Below, piece after piece: positions 1-8,767 of a stretch of DNA of 64,000 bases (position 1 is its first letter; every line of letters begins with the position of its first letter). The notes below the pieces were generated by a model that saw nothing but the letters and a program-made list of their open reading frames with translations, made no database searches and was not told where the DNA came from. Location of the stretch: contig NZ_CANMNK010000001.1 in NCBI RefSeq assembly GCF_947499265.1, positions 705,001 to 769,000 on the forward strand. The letters are read 5' to 3'. Source of the stretch: an uncultured Roseobacter sp. (GTDB taxonomy: Bacteria > Pseudomonadota > Alphaproteobacteria > Rhodobacterales > Rhodobacteraceae). A program made the translations under genes and the position numbers.

Positions 1-588
1 CCTGCGATCATCGTGCCCGCCAACAGCCCGTTCCAGTCGGTTCAGGACTTCGTTGATGCCGCCCGCGCAAACCCTGGCAGCCTGCGGTGGGCCCACAACG
101 GGCGTGGCGGGTTTCATCAGGTGGCGGGCCAGAGCTTTCTGAACCGCAACGCGCTTGAGGCTCAGGACGTGCCGTTCAAAGGCGGCGGGCCGACCCGCGC
201 CGCCGTGATCGGAGAGCAGGTCGATTTCGCCTTTGTCGGCATTCAGCAGGCCGCAGGATTCGAGAATGAGTTACGCGTGCTGGCGCTGGTGGCACCCGAG
301 CGTGACCCGATCCGCGACGACGTGCCGACGCTGGAAGAGCTTGGTTTTGACTATGTCGCGGTGTCCTCGCCCATCGTGTTCTTTGCGCCCAAAGGCACCG
401 ATCCAGAGATCATCCAAGGCATGGAGGCGGCATTGCAACAGATCACAGAGACGCAGCAGTTCGCCGACCTCATGCGCGAGCGCGGCAATGTGCCGGCCTT
501 TCTGAACGGCGCCGAGACCGAAGCCCGCCTGCGGCAGATGCAGGCAGACACGCGGCCCGTCATCGACGTGCTGAAAAGCCAGGGCTGA
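1..588 (+). CDS. tctC: Tripartite tricarboxylate transporter substrate-binding protein (TctC/Bug family), 5' truncated
   Basis: C-terminal 195 residues of a periplasmic binding protein; the frame is open to base 1, so the N-terminus and signal peptide lie outside the window. The segment has the Bug-family pattern: a SPFQSVQDFVDAARANPG helix near the left edge, a glycine-rich HNGRGGFHQ loop, then a VPFKGGGPTRAAVIGEQVD stretch typical of the ligand-enclosing domain. It would capture a carboxylate and deliver it to the TctAB channel encoded immediately downstream (5-base gap to tctB). The ligand cannot be deduced; the co-transcribed CoA-transferase hints at an organic acid that is later activated as a CoA ester. 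Confidence 0.9.
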   Translation, partial: PAIIVPANSPFQSVQDFVDAARANPGSLRWAHNGRGGFHQVAGQSFLNRNALEAQDVPFKGGGPTRAAVIGEQVDFAFVGIQQAAGFENELRVLALVAPERDPIRDDVPTLEELGFDYVAVSSPIVFFAPKGTDPEIIQGMEAALQQITETQQFADLMRERGNVPAFLNGAETEARLRQMQADTRPVIDVLKSQG

Positions 589-593
589 AACCA

Positions 594-1064
594 GTGACCC
601 TAGGGTCTTCTCCTGCCCCTCGGGTGGTCGGTATGGCGCTGATCCTCATCGGGATCGGCGCCATGGCGACATCCATGGGCATACCGCTGGATCAACAGGG
701 CCGATGGGGTGCCCGGTTCTTTCCGCTGGCCGGATCGATCACGCTGGTCGTACTGGGCGCGGCCGAACTGCGCAAAACCGCTTCTGCCAGCCAGATGGAC
801 CCGCGACATCTGCCCGCCATAGCTGCGTTGCTCGCGCTGGCGGTCGTTTATGTCTGGTTGATCTCTGCTGTTGGATACCTGATCAGCACCGCTCTCGCAG
901 CGCCCGTGGCGCTCTGGATCTTCGGCCTGCGCACCCCCCTTGGTCTGGGCGCGGCGACACTCCTTTGCCCGGCAGCCTACCACCTTGTGTTCTTCAAACT
1001 CCTGGGCGTTTTTCCACCCCTTGGTCGATATTTCGACCTGCTGGACGTTCTAGGGGGGTATTGA
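594..1064 (+). CDS. tctB: Tripartite tricarboxylate transporter small membrane subunit TctB
   Basis: 156 residues with four predicted membrane spans (about 10-30, 39-58, 73-112 as a long pair, 118-139), the size and topology of the TctB small subunit. It associates with TctA in the inner membrane to form the secondary, ion-driven carboxylate uptake channel fed by the binding protein. The start is GTG, 5 bases after the tctC stop; no ATG would preserve the first span. It is followed after 4 bases by tctA, so translation is probably coupled. Sequence conservation in TctB is low, so assignment rests on topology and position between tctC and tctA. Confidence 0.88.
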   Translation: MTLGSSPAPRVVGMALILIGIGAMATSMGIPLDQQGRWGARFFPLAGSITLVVLGAAELRKTASASQMDPRHLPAIAALLALAVVYVWLISAVGYLISTALAAPVALWIFGLRTPLGLGAATLLCPAAYHLVFFKLLGVFPPLGRYFDLLDVLGGY

Positions 1065-1068
1065 ACGC

Positions 1069-2574
1069 ATGGATATCTTCCCCGCTCTGATCAGCGTCCT
1101 GACCGACCCGGTGCTGCTGGGCTGGGTTTTGCTGGCGGCGGTGGTCGGGATGGTCGTTGGTGCGATCCCCGGTTTGACGGCCTCTGCGGCCATTGCCATG
1201 CTGTTGCCGCTGACCTTCTACATGGAGCCGCTGCCCGCGCTCGCGTTTCTCTATGTCATCGGCAAATCGGGTCGCTATGGCGGGTCCATCGCCGCGATCC
1301 TGTTCAACACGCCCGGCACGGCGGCCTCCGCCGCAACCCAGATCGACGGCTATCCGCTGGCGCGGCAAGGCAAGGCCAGCAAGGCGATGAAGGTCGCCAC
1401 GATTTCCTCCATCATCGGTGATTTCACGGGTGAGATTCTGCTGATCGTTGGGGTCGCGTGGATCGCAGCCCTTGCGCTCAAGCTTGGCCCGCCGGAGCTG
1501 TTCGCCGTTTATTTCGCGGCCTTCATAGTGATCGGGTCGGTCATTGGCAAGTCGGTGACACGTGGTCTGGCGTCTGCGGCGTTTGGCATTCTGGTGGCCA
1601 TGATCGGCCTTGATCCGATCAGCTCGACCGAGCGCTTCACCTTTGGCAGTTTCGATTTGACCAACGGCATCGGGCTTGTGCCGCTGATGATCGGGATTTT
1701 TGTGCTGGGCGAGGTATTTACCCAGATCGAGGAGCGGGGCAACGCCCCCTTAATGGCTGACAGCGGTGATGACGCCGCGCGCAACGGGCTGACCTGGGCC
1801 GAGTACAAGCCGTGCCTCCCCCACGTGGTGCGATCATCGTTCATCGGCGCTTTCATCGGCATGTTGCCCGGACTGGGATCGGCCATCGCCGCCTTTGTCG
1901 CCTACGGTGAAGGCAAGCGCCGAGCCAGCAACCCTGATGCCTGGGGCAGGGGGGCATTGGAGGGCGTCGCGGCCCCAGAGGCGGCTAACAATGCGGTCAG
2001 TGGCCCGTCGATGGCCCCGCTTTTGACCCTGGGAATTCCCGGATCGACCATCGGCGCGATTCTGATCGGAGTGTTCCTGATTCACGGCATCCAGATCGGA
2101 CCAACCCTGTTCCTCACCAGCCGCGATCTGATCTACGCCCTGTTCGCCTGCGGATTGATCGGCATCGTCATGTACGGCGTGATCGGCTATTTCGGAGCCG
2201 CCTTTGTGGGCCGGTTCATCATCCGGCTGCCGACGCATGTGCTCTACCCGATTATCTTTCTGACGTCTTTTGTCGTTGCCTACACGTCCCGTGGCAATCT
2301 GTTCGATGTCTACGTCATGGTCGCGGCGGGGTTTGCGGGTTGGGCGATGCGCAAGCTCGATTTTAACCCGGCTGCCTTCGTCATCTCCTTCGTTTTGGCA
2401 GGTGGCGCAGAGGAGGCGTTCCGTCAGGCGCTGTTGCTCTCTGACAATGGGTTGATGATCTTTGTAACCCGACCTGTCGCATTGCTGTTCCTGCTGATTG
2501 GGGCCGCGGCGCTTTTCATGCGGGTCCGGAGCTTGAACCGACAGGCGCGCGACAATGCTTTGGGGTCTGCGTAA
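1069..2574 (+). CDS. tctA: Tripartite tricarboxylate transporter large membrane subunit TctA
   Basis: 501-residue polytopic protein of about 12 spans, normal length for TctA. Family motifs are clear: GAIPGLTASAAIAMLLPL near residue 27, YGGSIAAILFNTPGTAAS near 67, DGYPLARQGKASKAM after it, and in the second half GLGSAIAAFVAYGEGKR and GIPGSTIGAILIGVFLIHG. It is the transport channel of the TTT system, moving a carboxylate inward using an ion gradient. Its stop codon shares one base with the ATG of the CoA-transferase gene (TAATG), so the four genes 1-3770 form one operon. Confidence 0.95.
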   Translation: MDIFPALISVLTDPVLLGWVLLAAVVGMVVGAIPGLTASAAIAMLLPLTFYMEPLPALAFLYVIGKSGRYGGSIAAILFNTPGTAASAATQIDGYPLARQGKASKAMKVATISSIIGDFTGEILLIVGVAWIAALALKLGPPELFAVYFAAFIVIGSVIGKSVTRGLASAAFGILVAMIGLDPISSTERFTFGSFDLTNGIGLVPLMIGIFVLGEVFTQIEERGNAPLMADSGDDAARNGLTWAEYKPCLPHVVRSSFIGAFIGMLPGLGSAIAAFVAYGEGKRRASNPDAWGRGALEGVAAPEAANNAVSGPSMAPLLTLGIPGSTIGAILIGVFLIHGIQIGPTLFLTSRDLIYALFACGLIGIVMYGVIGYFGAAFVGRFIIRLPTHVLYPIIFLTSFVVAYTSRGNLFDVYVMVAAGFAGWAMRKLDFNPAAFVISFVLAGGAEEAFRQALLLSDNGLMIFVTRPVALLFLLIGAAALFMRVRSLNRQARDNALGSA

Positions 2575-3770
2575 TGGTGGCCCCGCTCAACGGTATCCGG
2601 GTCATTGACTGGACCCATGTTCTGGCCGGGCCTGCCTGCGCTTACTACCTTGGCCTTTTGGGGGCAGAGGTGATCAAGGTCGAACGGCCCGGGCGCGGCG
2701 ATGCGATGCGCCACCGGGGCGGGACGGACAAAGCGCGCGCGGCGGAGGGCATGAGCACGGCCTACATGACGCAAGGCGCGGGCAAGCAATCGCTAGCACT
2801 TGATCTGTCGAGGGAGGCAGGGCGAGACGTCTTTCATAGGCTCTTGAAAACCGCTGACGTGCTGGTCGAAAACCATCGCCCGGACACGCTGGCCCGCCTC
2901 GGCCTGACCGAAAACGCTACGCGCGCGGTCAATCCCCACCTCATCCATTGCGCGATGACCGGTTACGGACGTGGCAACGACATGGAAGGCGCACCGGCCT
3001 ACGACCTGAATATCCAGGCAATCAGCGGGCTGATGGCCTTGACCGGTACCGAAGAGACCGGCCCCCTGCGCACCGGCGCGCCGATCGTCGACTATGCGAC
3101 CGGCCTCGCCGCGGCGCTTGCAACCACATCCGCCCTTATGCAGCGCGAGAAGACCGGGACGGGGTCGTTCGTCGATATCTCCATGCTCGAAACCGCTTTC
3201 AGTCTCATGAGCTCGACCATTACGGATTACCAATTGACCGGAAACGCCCCCAGACCGCGCGGGAATGCGGCCAACAGCCGGTCGCCGTCATCGGGCGTGT
3301 TCGCCTGCGCTGAGGGTAAGATCAGCCTGGGCGTGAACGAGGAAGCGCAGTTCCGCGCATTGGCAAGCGCGCTGAACCGCCCCAACTGGCTGACCGATCC
3401 GCGGTTCGCTGACCCCGTGACCCGCGACGTTCATAAAACCGACCTTGGCCAGGCGATCTCGGATATTCTGTGTACACGCTCCGCGCACGAATGGGAGGGC
3501 ATCCTGATGGCAGCCGGTGTGCCCTGCGCACGATTGCGGAGCCTGCCGGAAGCGCTCGATCTGCCGCCAGCGACGCAACGCGACTTCGCCCGGCGCGGCG
3601 CGGCCGGTTTCTGTGGCCTACCGTTCTCAATGACGCATGCGCCTAACCTCGCTGACAGGCTGTCGCCACAGAGGCTTGGCTCAGGAACGTATGAAATACT
3701 GCATGAGCTTGGTTACGGTGAGGCCGAGATCGAGACCTTCGCAGAGCAGGGCGTCATTGGACTCACTTAA
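2574..3770 (+). CDS. Class III CoA-transferase (CaiB/BaiF family)
   Basis: 398 residues, full length for CaiB/BaiF enzymes, which move CoA between organic acids through an aspartyl-CoA mixed anhydride. The N-terminal GIRVIDWTHVLAGPACAYY and GAEVIKVERPGRGD motifs are typical, and Asp144 in the PAYDLNIQAISG segment matches the catalytic aspartate of formyl-CoA transferase. ATG overlaps the tctA stop by one base. Genetic linkage to a tripartite carboxylate transporter suggests it activates the imported acid; substrates (for example malate, itaconate, mesaconate or methylsuccinate types) cannot be chosen from sequence. Confidence 0.92.
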   Translation: MVAPLNGIRVIDWTHVLAGPACAYYLGLLGAEVIKVERPGRGDAMRHRGGTDKARAAEGMSTAYMTQGAGKQSLALDLSREAGRDVFHRLLKTADVLVENHRPDTLARLGLTENATRAVNPHLIHCAMTGYGRGNDMEGAPAYDLNIQAISGLMALTGTEETGPLRTGAPIVDYATGLAAALATTSALMQREKTGTGSFVDISMLETAFSLMSSTITDYQLTGNAPRPRGNAANSRSPSSGVFACAEGKISLGVNEEAQFRALASALNRPNWLTDPRFADPVTRDVHKTDLGQAISDILCTRSAHEWEGILMAAGVPCARLRSLPEALDLPPATQRDFARRGAAGFCGLPFSMTHAPNLADRLSPQRLGSGTYEILHELGYGEAEIETFAEQGVIGLT

Positions 3771-4112
3771 GCAGGGTAAAGACGGTAGATCGCGGATCAG
3801 CAAGAAGGGATTGCCCTCTCTGATTTATCCCAAAGTTGATGGTGATCCCCATCATCACTTCAAGCACATGTGGAAGATTTGGGTGCTGCGGCTCGTCCCT
3901 CTCCAAAGCACGGCGTATGCCCGGCCTGATTTCAAAGTATCCGCTGCCGCTCTGCTGCCCCGTGGCAGCCCTGGATGGCAGACACCCATCTTCGGATTAG
4001 CTTCATTGTGAACGCTGCCTTTCGTCCTTGGTCAGCCTCATGCGCTTGTCATTGCATGACCAAATCAATAGGGCGATCATCGTTGCCGGATAAGCAGCTT
4101 ATTAGGGAATGC
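3771..4112. other. Non-coding interval, possible short relic on the minus strand
   Basis: 342 bases with no convincing gene. On the minus strand a frame ending with TGA at 3763-3765 is open for about 65 codons and reads protein-like (segment with HPNLPHVLEVMMGITINFG), but it has no recognised family and no good start, so it could be the C-terminal relic of a lost gene or chance. No terminator hairpin was seen after the CoA-transferase. Confidence 0.3.
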
Positions 4113-5195
4113 ATGGTGAAACTCTTTTGGCGCGGTCTATTTCTTTTCTCAACCTTTGGCGTGGCCTACCTTCTGTTCTGGCCGATACCGATCGATCCCG
4201 AAGCCTATGAACCCGCCCCTGATCCTGGGTTGTCGGGGGCTTTTGCGCCAAATAATCTGCTGGGCAATGCGCAACGTCTGATCTTGCCCGAGGGTGCCGA
4301 TGGGCCGGAAGACTTTGCGGTTCTCCCAGATGGCCTCTACACCGCTGATGTCAACGGCGGTCTTTTTCGGCTTGAAGGCGAAAATTTCATAAAAGTCGCG
4401 GATCTTGGAGGGCGGCCTCTTGGTTTGGACGAAGGGCCAGATGGCGCGCTCTATATCGCGGACAGTTTCCGTGGCCTGATGCGCTGGACCAAGGACGACG
4501 GCCTGACCTCGCTGGTCACCGAAATCGATGGTGATCCGGTGGTCTATGCAAACCAATTGGACGTGGCACAGGACGGAACCATATATTTCTCAAACTCCAC
4601 AGATCGTTTTGATCCCGAAACGTTGGGCGGCACCAAGCCAACCTCGGTCATGACGATTTTTGAACAATCACGCACCGGCTATGTCGCCCGCCGCACACCT
4701 GACGGTACCGTGGAAAAGATCGCCTCGGGTTTTGTGTACACCAATGGTGTCGTTCTTTCGCCGGACGAAAGCTATCTCTTGATTGCGGAAAGCGGTCGCG
4801 CGGCGATCCACAAGCTCTGGCTGACGGGAGATCGGGAAGGTCAGCTCGAGCCCTTCCTGACCGGCTTGCCGGGATATCCAGACAATCTGGAGCCAGGTAA
4901 AGACGGCACATTCTGGGTCGCCTTTGCTTCGCCACGGGTCCCTGCAGAGGCTCTGATGCCGTACCCGTTCCTGCGCAAAGTGGTCTGGCGCTTGGGGCCC
5001 TATGTGCGACCCGCGCCGATCGAGCATGGTATGGTCGCGCAATACGATAGCGACGGAAAGGTTCTCCGCGTCTTGCAGGACGCAAACGGCACATTGGGTA
5101 TCACCACGGGTGCGCGAGTGATTGGGGATCATCTTTATGTCACGATGCTCGAAGGTCGGTTTGCCGCACGTATGGTTTTGGAAACCCCCCGCTGA
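4113..5195 (+). CDS. SMP-30/strictosidine synthase-like beta-propeller protein, membrane-anchored
   Basis: 360 residues if started at the ATG at 4113 (AGGGA about 7 bases upstream); longer in-frame starts to 3975 give a non-conserved leader. Residues 1-22 form one hydrophobic segment followed by an acidic proline-rich linker, suggesting export with an uncleaved anchor. The rest has the six-bladed propeller pattern of SMP-30/gluconolactonase and strictosidine synthase-like proteins: PVVYANQLDVAQDGTIYFSN, VYTNGVVLSPDESYLLIAES and GYPDNLEPGKDGTFWVAF, holding the Asn/Asp metal ligands. Family members are lactonases or arylesterases, but many have unknown substrates. It stands alone, so context does not help. 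Confidence 0.8.
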   Translation: MVKLFWRGLFLFSTFGVAYLLFWPIPIDPEAYEPAPDPGLSGAFAPNNLLGNAQRLILPEGADGPEDFAVLPDGLYTADVNGGLFRLEGENFIKVADLGGRPLGLDEGPDGALYIADSFRGLMRWTKDDGLTSLVTEIDGDPVVYANQLDVAQDGTIYFSNSTDRFDPETLGGTKPTSVMTIFEQSRTGYVARRTPDGTVEKIASGFVYTNGVVLSPDESYLLIAESGRAAIHKLWLTGDREGQLEPFLTGLPGYPDNLEPGKDGTFWVAFASPRVPAEALMPYPFLRKVVWRLGPYVRPAPIEHGMVAQYDSDGKVLRVLQDANGTLGITTGARVIGDHLYVTMLEGRFAARMVLETPR

Positions 5196-5467
5196 GAACG
5201 AGGTTGGCTAACGGCTATTGGGCTTTCAAGACTTTCCGTCCACGGTATTCCACCAATCTCCTTTCTTAGCAGGTGCCTCTCCTTAAGTAGGCAGCATAGC
5301 GGCATCATGGTATGTCGCTGAATGTCTCATGTAGGCTGCCACCTGACAATCGACCAGAGCGGTCAGATGTCAGCCTTAGGACCCTTTTATCTCATTTGAC
5401 GAACCGCAGCGAAGGACCGCATTATGAGCATATCGATCGTGGTTCCCGGACCTGAACAGGCGTATTC

Positions 5468-5896
5468 ATGAAGCATGCTGGCAGTTGTCACTGCGGAGCA
5501 ATCCGCATCGAACTCGAAACGTCTCGTGCTCCCCAAGATCAGGTCTTGGGGGCTTGTCAGTGCTCATTCTGTCGCAAACACAACACCAGAGCCTTCTCCG
5601 ATCCATCGGCAAAGGTGGTGATCACGGCGGACAATCCGCACGCCGTGCAACTCTATGAGTTTGGTCTGAAAACGTCAAAACAGGTTATCTGCAATCGCTG
5701 CGGTGTCTACGTTGCCATGATCCTGATTGACGGCGAAAGGGTGTTCAGCGTTCTGAACATCGATACACTTGATGACCGCGCATTGTTTACACAAAGCGTC
5801 GAAGCTCGCGTCTACGATAGCGAGAGCGCAACCGAACGAATTGAGAGACGAAGGAAGCGATGGACGCCCACGACGCTGGTTGGTTGGCCAAATTGA
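5468..5896 (+). CDS. GFA family zinc-binding protein (glutathione-dependent formaldehyde-activating-like / CENP-V)
   Basis: 142 residues. Cysteine pattern of the GFA fold is complete: GSCHCGAIRIELE at residues 5-17 (CxC), CQCSFCRKHNTRAFS around 31 (CxCxxC) and CNRCGVYV near 78 (CxxC), giving two zinc sites. Characterised members bind glutathione adducts, but most, including this size class, have unknown roles and the formaldehyde-activating activity is disputed. The ATG at 5468 follows weak Shine-Dalgarno sequence. Single gene, flanked on both sides by non-coding DNA. Confidence 0.85.
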   Translation: MKHAGSCHCGAIRIELETSRAPQDQVLGACQCSFCRKHNTRAFSDPSAKVVITADNPHAVQLYEFGLKTSKQVICNRCGVYVAMILIDGERVFSVLNIDTLDDRALFTQSVEARVYDSESATERIERRRKRWTPTTLVGWPN

Positions 5897-6635
5897 CCTC
5901 TCAGCTGCTCAGCTTCCAAGGTTGCAAAACACCCATGCTGAAAGGGTGCGCGAATGCTGGAAGCGTGGCATCAGACTTATGATTAGCTGTACATGCTGCC
6001 GTCTGAGCGATTCAAAAGAGTGTCCCCTTTGGCTATCATGAGAGCGCTCGGTTTTCTGTTGCAGGCATGAAAGGACAGGACAGTTTTGGAGAAGTTCTCT
6101 AATGATATTGGAAGCTTATCTCGAAACAGTGATTTGGGCATCTTGGCGGCCGCAACCTCTTGTGTGATTGCCGGGATATAGCTCATACGTTTGAAAACAG
6201 AGAAATGCTAGCATCTTATTCACTTGGGCTAGCAATCGATGAGCGGCGCATTAGAAGAGGAAATGGATAGTGCGTACTGCCCTTTGACAGGACGGCTTCG
6301 CCAAACCGGTTGACCCAGACTGGAAGTATGTTGGAGGGCAACGGGTCGCTCTTTCTGACCTTGGAGAACAAGTTTATCAGCATAAGTCCGGCCAAATTGG
6401 AGCCCTCGCAAACCCCTAGCGCAAAGGGGAGGTGCTTCAAGACATGGATACGCGCGAGAGCAGCTATCCGGAAGCTTCTCTTGGCGTTCTCCACGCGGCG
6501 GCGAAAACTCGCCTGAACTCAAACCTCACCGGCGAAACCAGAGTTTTTGGCTATACTAACGTTGCGTAAGGTCTCCTCGGGGACCACCTAGTGTTGATCA
6601 TCTTTCAAGTTTAACCAGTTTCACGGATAATCCTT
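5897..6635. other. Non-coding 739-base interval with a possible degraded reading segment
   Basis: No complete gene. On the plus strand about 6285-6410 a frame reads protein-like (segment with DGFAKPVDPDWKYVGGQ) before a TAG, and a second segment about 6445-6570 in the same orientation reads LGVLHAAAKTRLNSNLTG. Neither matches a family known to me. They could be pieces of one decayed gene. The promoter of the SARP-hydrolase gene should lie in the last 100 bases. Confidence 0.3.
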
Positions 6636-8225
6636 TTGTCAACAAAACCAGCAAACTCAGACCCGCCCCTGCACGTGGTCATGCCAGCAGGTCTTGAAAT
6701 CTCCTTCTTCGGCGACCTACGGGTGGCTCGGAACGGGACAGAAGTCCCTCTCCCGGCGTCACGCAAGGCCCGTGCCCTATTGGCCTTTCTGGTCGAAACC
6801 GGCCGCCCCCATCGACGGGAACGCCTGTGCGAGCTTTTTTGGGATCTGCCGGATGATCCCAAAGCGGCCCTGCGCTGGTCGCTCAGCAAACTGCGCAAGG
6901 TAGTGGATGCGCCCGAACGCGTTCGGATCCTTGCGGACCGCGAACGGGTCGCCATCGACGGTGAAGGGCTATCGATTGACATTCTGGAGGTTCGCGCACA
7001 ACTGCGCGGCGGCGGAGAGAACTTGTCGGTTGTCGAATTAGAAGGTCTGGCCCGGCGTCTTGACGCGGTTCTCCTGGACGGCCTTGATGAAGCAGGAGAC
7101 GGTGCTTTCCGGTCATGGCTTGCAGCAATGCGGGAGGATGCCAGCGCCGCGCGGAAAAAGGTTCTTCAGCTGCTGGCCATGCGTACTGGCGACACGTCCA
7201 AATGGATGCGTCTCTGGCGCGATGCCGCGCCAGAGGATGCAAGGGCCTTCGACCAAACGCGGCAAAATCCGGGCTTTGGTGAGGAACAGGATGCGCTCGA
7301 AGCGCCCACCGGGCAAACGTCCGACCAGCTTGCACCATCAGACCACCGCTTGGCTCGACCAAGAAACGCCGAGGCGCTGCGCGCGCAACGCATCGGGTTT
7401 TGCGATGCCGCCGATGGGACCAAGATCGCCTATGCGCTGATCGGATCCGGCCGCCCCATCCTGAAAGCCGCCAATTGGCTCAACCACCTCGAATTTGACT
7501 GGGCGACACCGATCTGGGGCGAGTGTTTCGCAGAGGTCGCGCGGGATCGGACCCTGATCCGCTACGACGAACGGGGGTGCGGCCTGTCGGATTGGGAGGT
7601 CGAAACCCTCAGCTTTGACGCATTCGTGGAAGACCTCGAAGCCGTTGCCGACAAGTTGGAGCTGGAGCGTTTTCCACTGCTTGGTATCTCGCAGGGCGCG
7701 GCGGTCGCCATCGAATATGCGGTGCGCCATCCCGAACGGGTTTCGGGACTTATCCTTGTGGGCAGCTATGCTGCAGGGTGGCGACACCTTGCCAGCCCCG
7801 AGGAGCAAGCGCGTCGCGAAGCGGTACGCAATCTGACCGAGGTGGGATGGGGCACGGAAAACCCTGCGTATCGGCACATCTTTTCCAAGACGTTCATGCC
7901 TGATGCAGAGGTTGACGACCTCGCCTGGTTTGATGAATTCCAGCGCCAGACCACCTCGCCGCAGAATGCCGCGCGCTTTCAGGACGCCTTCGGCGAGATC
8001 GACGTGCGCCACAGGCTGGATCAGGTCAAGGCCCCCACAATCGTGCTGCATTCCAAGGGGGATCAGCGCATTCCTCTGGCGCAGGGGCGTGCGGTCGCGT
8101 CGGGTATCCCGGATGCGCGCTTTGTGCCGTTGGAGAGCCGCAATCACGTTCTGGTCGACTATGAACCTGCGTGGCGCACCGGCATGGATGCGATCCGGGA
8201 CTTCATGCGGACGCATGGCTTGTGA
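6636..8225 (+). CDS. SARP-type DNA-binding regulator fused to an alpha/beta hydrolase
   Basis: 529 residues. Residues about 18-115 form the winged-helix domain seen in SARP/OmpR-like regulators (SFFGDLRVARNGTEVPLP, then KARALLAFLVETGRPHRRER and DDPKAALRWSLSKLRK), followed by a helical stretch to about 190 and a variable linker. Residues about 250-529 are a complete alpha/beta hydrolase with nucleophile Ser352 in GISQGA, Asp476 in HSKGDQRIP and His504 in SRNHVLVDY. Starts: TTG at 6636 or ATG at 6681 (residue 16); both keep the domains. The likely logic is a regulator whose activity depends on binding or cleaving a small ligand in the hydrolase pocket; this is inference. No obvious target gene adjoins. 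Confidence 0.85.
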   Translation: MSTKPANSDPPLHVVMPAGLEISFFGDLRVARNGTEVPLPASRKARALLAFLVETGRPHRRERLCELFWDLPDDPKAALRWSLSKLRKVVDAPERVRILADRERVAIDGEGLSIDILEVRAQLRGGGENLSVVELEGLARRLDAVLLDGLDEAGDGAFRSWLAAMREDASAARKKVLQLLAMRTGDTSKWMRLWRDAAPEDARAFDQTRQNPGFGEEQDALEAPTGQTSDQLAPSDHRLARPRNAEALRAQRIGFCDAADGTKIAYALIGSGRPILKAANWLNHLEFDWATPIWGECFAEVARDRTLIRYDERGCGLSDWEVETLSFDAFVEDLEAVADKLELERFPLLGISQGAAVAIEYAVRHPERVSGLILVGSYAAGWRHLASPEEQARREAVRNLTEVGWGTENPAYRHIFSKTFMPDAEVDDLAWFDEFQRQTTSPQNAARFQDAFGEIDVRHRLDQVKAPTIVLHSKGDQRIPLAQGRAVASGIPDARFVPLESRNHVLVDYEPAWRTGMDAIRDFMRTHGL

Positions 8226-8767
8226 TCATTCATATCGTTTGCGGCAGGTTTCAACGGCGGCGCAAACAACGAGGTCCTATCAAAACCACAGCGACCGTGC
8301 TGATCACAGACGCTGGCGGCGAGGATTTTCCTGACCTGGCGGCGACCTGATTAGTTCAGGCCAAAACCGCCTGTGAGCGTCTGAAAGGGCGCTCACTTGA
8401 TCCAGCTATCCCGACGTCCAAAGTGCAAATTACAACGCTGCCGGGCGCGAATACAACGACATTACAACGGTAACGACAACGCTTTGGCCAAGGCGCTTCG
8501 CCTATAAGAGCCCGGGGATAGATTCGCCCCACCGGTACCCTCTCCCTCAATACGGGTGCCGGGCCGAACAGGATTTAGGGTGACCCGTTTGTCACCCGTA
8601 ATAGTAGTTAACGAGTACGCAAAGTTATTTTTGACCAAAAGGCCCGGTGCCGGATTTTTTGAAAGGCACCGGGCATTACTTTCCCCTTCCACCAACCAGC
8701 TTTGCCCCGGCTCTTACTTTCGAGAGGGCCCGGTTCCCGCGCAGTCACTCTTTTAGGAGCATCACAG
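8226..8767. other. Non-coding leader region upstream of the VPLPA-like gene
   Basis: 542 bases without a supported gene. The first 280 bases show nothing clear. The last 240 hold three successive stem-loops (annotated separately) and then the Shine-Dalgarno TTTAGGAG before the ATG at 8768. Short frames that cross it have no family features. Confidence 0.5.
8532..8674 (+). repeat. Cluster of three stem-loops in the leader of the VPLPA-like gene
   Basis: Three inverted repeats lie within 143 bases: CCGGTACCC (8532-8540) with GGGTGCCGG (8554-8562), one G-T pair; GGGTGAC (8579-8585) with GTCACCC (8592-8598), perfect; and GCCCGGTGCC (8642-8651) with GGCACCGGGC (8665-8674), perfect 10-bp stem over a 13-base loop. 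The stems share GGGTG/GGTGCC cores. There is no downstream T-tract on the plus strand, so a simple terminator is unlikely. They could be a structured 5' leader, a small RNA, or remnants of an intergenic repeat family. Confidence 0.55.

Noticed and set aside
3763-3960. Minus-strand frame reading HPNLPHVLEVMMGITINFG
   Set aside because: Protein-like but no family, no start and only 65 codons; mentioned as possible relic, not called as a gene.
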